NCBI GenBank assembly: GCA_015143735.1
Contig: VKHC01000069.1
Coordinates: forward strand, 1-21,044
Direction of reading: 5' to 3'
Source of the DNA: Synura sp. LO234KE
Taxonomy: Eukaryota > Sar > Synurophyceae > Synurales > Mallomonadaceae
Length of the DNA: 21,044 nt
Shown: piece after piece, positions 18,711 through 21,044 of the stretch
How the letters are laid out: every line of letters starts with the position of its first letter
How positions within the stretch are numbered: the first letter of the stretch is position 1
Translations under genes and position numbers: made by a program
Notes under the pieces: generated by a model
What the model saw: the letters and a program-made list of their open reading frames with translations, nothing else
What the model was told of the DNA's origin: nothing
Database searches by the model: none

Positions 18711-20044
18711 ATTACTACTCCTTTACCACATTAATCTATTAGGTTAGAAAAACTTTTTTTGCAGTGGTGCTTTAGAGCCTCACCTACTTCATAGAGCTCT
18801 TGCTCCAAATCAATATACTGCATTGGTAGGTAGTTCTCTTTGGGGCTTATATATTTTCCTCTACCTTACTGGTCTCGTTCGGGGTGGTGGTCTGTTTTTT
18901 TGCGCCGCGTTTCTTCGTCTCTGTCGATTTATACGTTGGCTTCCTCTATCGATGTAGCTAAAGTTCACTAACAACTCACTGCCTCGCCCCAAAGTTAAGA
19001 CCCCAAACTGTGATCCCTTTTTTTGGAGATTACTCACCTGGGGGTAGTACGCACGTCCCTTCTATCTAGTCGGGGACATCGTTGCGCACTAAGCTCCTCG
19101 GGCGGAGGCAATCTCCCATTTCCCCCACTCGGTCACGGGGTTTGCATTTGGCACAGCATGGGAGCTCTTGATTATTAGACAAGTTTCTATGGGATGCTGC
19201 CGGCGTGTGCCCATTTCAATCATTAAGAAGATGAATGATTTTCAAAAGTTGAAGCAATTGCTTCAAAATAAAAACACTCTATAAAATTCACTCCTTAGAA
19301 CCACTGTGTGGAATAATTCCGAGGGAAATTTCTATGGAACTAACTCTTTCGAACCGCAGCTCTCCTCCTAGTAGAAATAACAACTTCTCTAGAAATAGCT
19401 GCCGTTTTATAGACCAGTACTTTCCTAAAGAGCCATTTCGCCAATTTTCGGAACGCTTTGTTGCCCGTAATCGGAATACGCAAAAACAAGGTTTTTTTAA
19501 CGGTCATTCTACCACTCGATTTACGGTAACTCAAGTATACCGACTACTATGATAAGCAAAACGATTAGTCCGCCATCGATGCCAGCAGCAGATTCATTTG
19601 CTAGTACTCGGATGAAGCTGCTGGCCACCCGAGGGTGGGGGTGGCTAATTAAATCTTACTAGATGTTTTGTCTGGTGCTGCCACAGTCCATCTCATAGCC
19701 CGCCTCAAACTACGTAAGCAGCGGTTGATATACTATTACTGGTAGAGAGTTCCTAGCGAAAATGATGCAACTGGAGCGCTTAAACCTCAAAATGACTTCA
19801 ATACAGCAAAGAAGTAAACTCTTTAATATCCAACGCAAAAAAATTAATGTTAGAAGACCCTAGTATACCTCTATTTATACTTCACTCCTGCCTCTTGACA
19901 GCGAGTTCACGATAGAGGTGGGCAATGCTACTCGGCAGGCCATGGTAACAAAAGACTGATTAGGAGTAGAAATGTAGCCGTTTTCTCACCCTCCTCCAAG
20001 TGTACTTGCAAATATAAAAATTGCCCCCATTCTCATCTCTTCGC
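18711..20044. other. Long spacer, no gene recognised
   Basis: About 1.3 kb with higher GC patches (18880-19150) but no open frame with recognisable protein features. The overlapping frames on both strands at 19334-19552 look like chance. A - strand peptide around 19080-19225 has a Cys cluster (PCCAKCKPRD) between two stops and a GTGAGT donor-like word downstream (19037-19032), so a small exon cannot be excluded. Confidence 0.3.
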
Positions 20045-20965
20045 TCAATGCTTCTTTAGAAAGTCCATTCGATGTTCTTTATAAAGCCATAACACATATT
20101 TCCCCGTCTCTGTATTGCGGAAATACTCGAGTTCTCGTCGTAGCTCTGGGTCGTTCCTCTCGATCTTCTCAAAGAGGAGATGGTATTTCCCGTGTGCATA
20201 TTCTTTCGGCAACAGCACACAACTGGATAATGCGGCCAAAGCGATATCTGTCGCGCCGATGCGATCACCAGATAAAAACACTGTTTTCTTTTTAATCACA
20301 AGGTCGTCTAATTCAGCAAATACTTCTCGAAGCTTCGATTTGCATTCGTTGAACGCTTCTTGATCATTGACGCGAAATAATTTAGATATTATGGTAGTAA
20401 TGTAGTTCCCTACGAATAGCCACCACAAAAACTTCCAGAACCATCCACGCTGAAAAGTGCACATTTCATTCCATATCTTTAAGTTTGATTTCTTTAAAAT
20501 AAAACGGTAAGTAAATTGTCGCGATATTGGGCCGAGTACATTGTCGAATTTATCTTTCAGCTCTGCAGTGATGGGAAGAAGATTCTTAGAATCAGCCATT
20601 ATCGACCAGCTATCCACTAGGACGCGTCCATTCGGTAAAACAAGGATAGGAACTCCAGTCGCTCGCCGCTTTATTTCTTTTGCCTTTTCCGGTAAATATT
20701 CTTTGCCAACAGGAAGTACTGGCTTCACATAGGATGATTCTGAAATAAATTTCTCCGGTGATCCAATACGAACGGACATTACCGGAAATACATGCTCTCC
20801 GGGGCCGTATGCACATTCCTTGTAAGTTATTCCGCTCTCGTCCAACGCCCACCTGGCAAGTTCTACGAAATGAGAATAAGGTATAGTTAAAAATTGTGCC
20901 GTTTTCTCAATTTGAGCACGCTTTATAAAATTTGGCTGCGTCCATTGTATGATCAGAGACAGCAT
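20045..20965 (-). CDS. Glutathione S-transferase-like protein, 306 aa
   Basis: A single intronless frame with ATG at 20965-20963 and TGA at 20047-20045. An in-frame TGA lies immediately before the ATG, fixing the start if there is no upstream intron. The N-terminal thioredoxin-like half shows IPYSHFVELARWALDESGI (28-46), the cis-Pro motif GVPIL (104-108) and the DSWSIM helix start (118-123) that in GSTs binds the glutathione gamma-glutamyl group. The all-helical C-terminal half ends with FLSGDRIGATDIALAAL (230-246), the conserved core helix with its Asp N-cap. A roughly 50-residue stretch between the first helix and GVP is longer than in canonical GSTs, which are usually about 200-250 residues. 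The segment WFWKFLWWLFVGNYITTII (175-193) is very hydrophobic and may dock in a membrane. The 27-residue N-terminal extension is unassigned. The activity (conjugation, isomerase or non-enzymatic) is not known. Confidence 0.85.
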   Translation of the reverse strand: MLSLIIQWTQPNFIKRAQIEKTAQFLTIPYSHFVELARWALDESGITYKECAYGPGEHVFPVMSVRIGSPEKFISESSYVKPVLPVGKEYLPEKAKEIKRRATGVPILVLPNGRVLVDSWSIMADSKNLLPITAELKDKFDNVLGPISRQFTYRFILKKSNLKIWNEMCTFQRGWFWKFLWWLFVGNYITTIISKLFRVNDQEAFNECKSKLREVFAELDDLVIKKKTVFLSGDRIGATDIALAALSSCVLLPKEYAHGKYHLLFEKIERNDPELRRELEYFRNTETGKYVLWLYKEHRMDFLKKH

Positions 20966-21044
20966 TCAGTTAAAAATTTGACACCCCGTTAACCTTGAAA
21001 TGTGGTAGCTCTACCAGCTGGTTTTCGTAATTCCATATGACTTG
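20966..21044. other. Upstream region of the GST-like gene, truncated by window
   Basis: Only 79 bp of presumed 5' flank or leader are visible. No TATA box is evident on the - strand. Confidence 0.3.

Noticed and set aside
19080-19225. - strand Cys-cluster peptide with a possible downstream donor
   Set aside because: It is short, bounded by stops, without a matching neighbouring exon or a recognised domain. It is kept only as a remark in the spacer entry.

Overview
The window is nuclear DNA from a eukaryote. A single gene on the + strand is interrupted by sixteen GT-AG introns, mostly 54-150 bp, and the rest of the window has widely spaced genes separated by kilobases of AT-rich, repeat-bearing sequence. 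No bacterial operon structure, tRNA, rRNA or CRISPR array was seen. The exact lineage cannot be settled from the sequence. A Pro/Thr-repeat secreted-type protein, short introns, a GTPBP1/2-type GTPase and a DUF5672 gene cluster fit an alga or another protist (stramenopile- or rhodophyte-like), but this is inference.

Left end (1-938): a long repeat that reads Gly-Val-Gly-Ala on the + strand is better read on the - strand as a Pro-Thr-Pro-Ala repeat. It is preceded by a non-repetitive Pro-rich stretch and a good splice acceptor, so it is probably an internal or 3' exon of a secreted or wall protein running off the left edge. Next (1908-7378) is the best-supported gene: a 938-residue GTPBP1/GTPBP2-family translational GTPase reconstructed from 17 exons. 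All splice phases are consistent and it ends in a normal stop. It carries three large low-complexity insertions and a 21-nt microexon.

Middle (about 7.4-10.3 kb): no convincing gene. It holds degenerate CTATAG/ACGG/CTTTAG repeats that appear to bound a roughly 1.3 kb foldback-like element. From about 10.3 to 17.75 kb lies a roughly 4 kb tandem duplication. Each unit carries an intronless 309-residue DUF5672 (glycosyltransferase-like, secretory pathway) gene, about 84% identical in protein. The spacers contain inverted repeats and a MITE-like element. A third, 5'-truncated copy of the gene's end plus its 3' flank follows, bracketed by identical 15-bp direct repeats.

Right end: decayed sequence (17.75-18.4 kb), a striking array of 14-15 bp TATAGC..ACCGG repeats that turns into the opposite orientation (18.43-18.71 kb), about 1.3 kb without a recognisable gene, and an intronless - strand glutathione S-transferase-like gene (20045-20965). 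The genes do not form an obvious pathway. The main themes are local gene duplication and small non-autonomous repeats.
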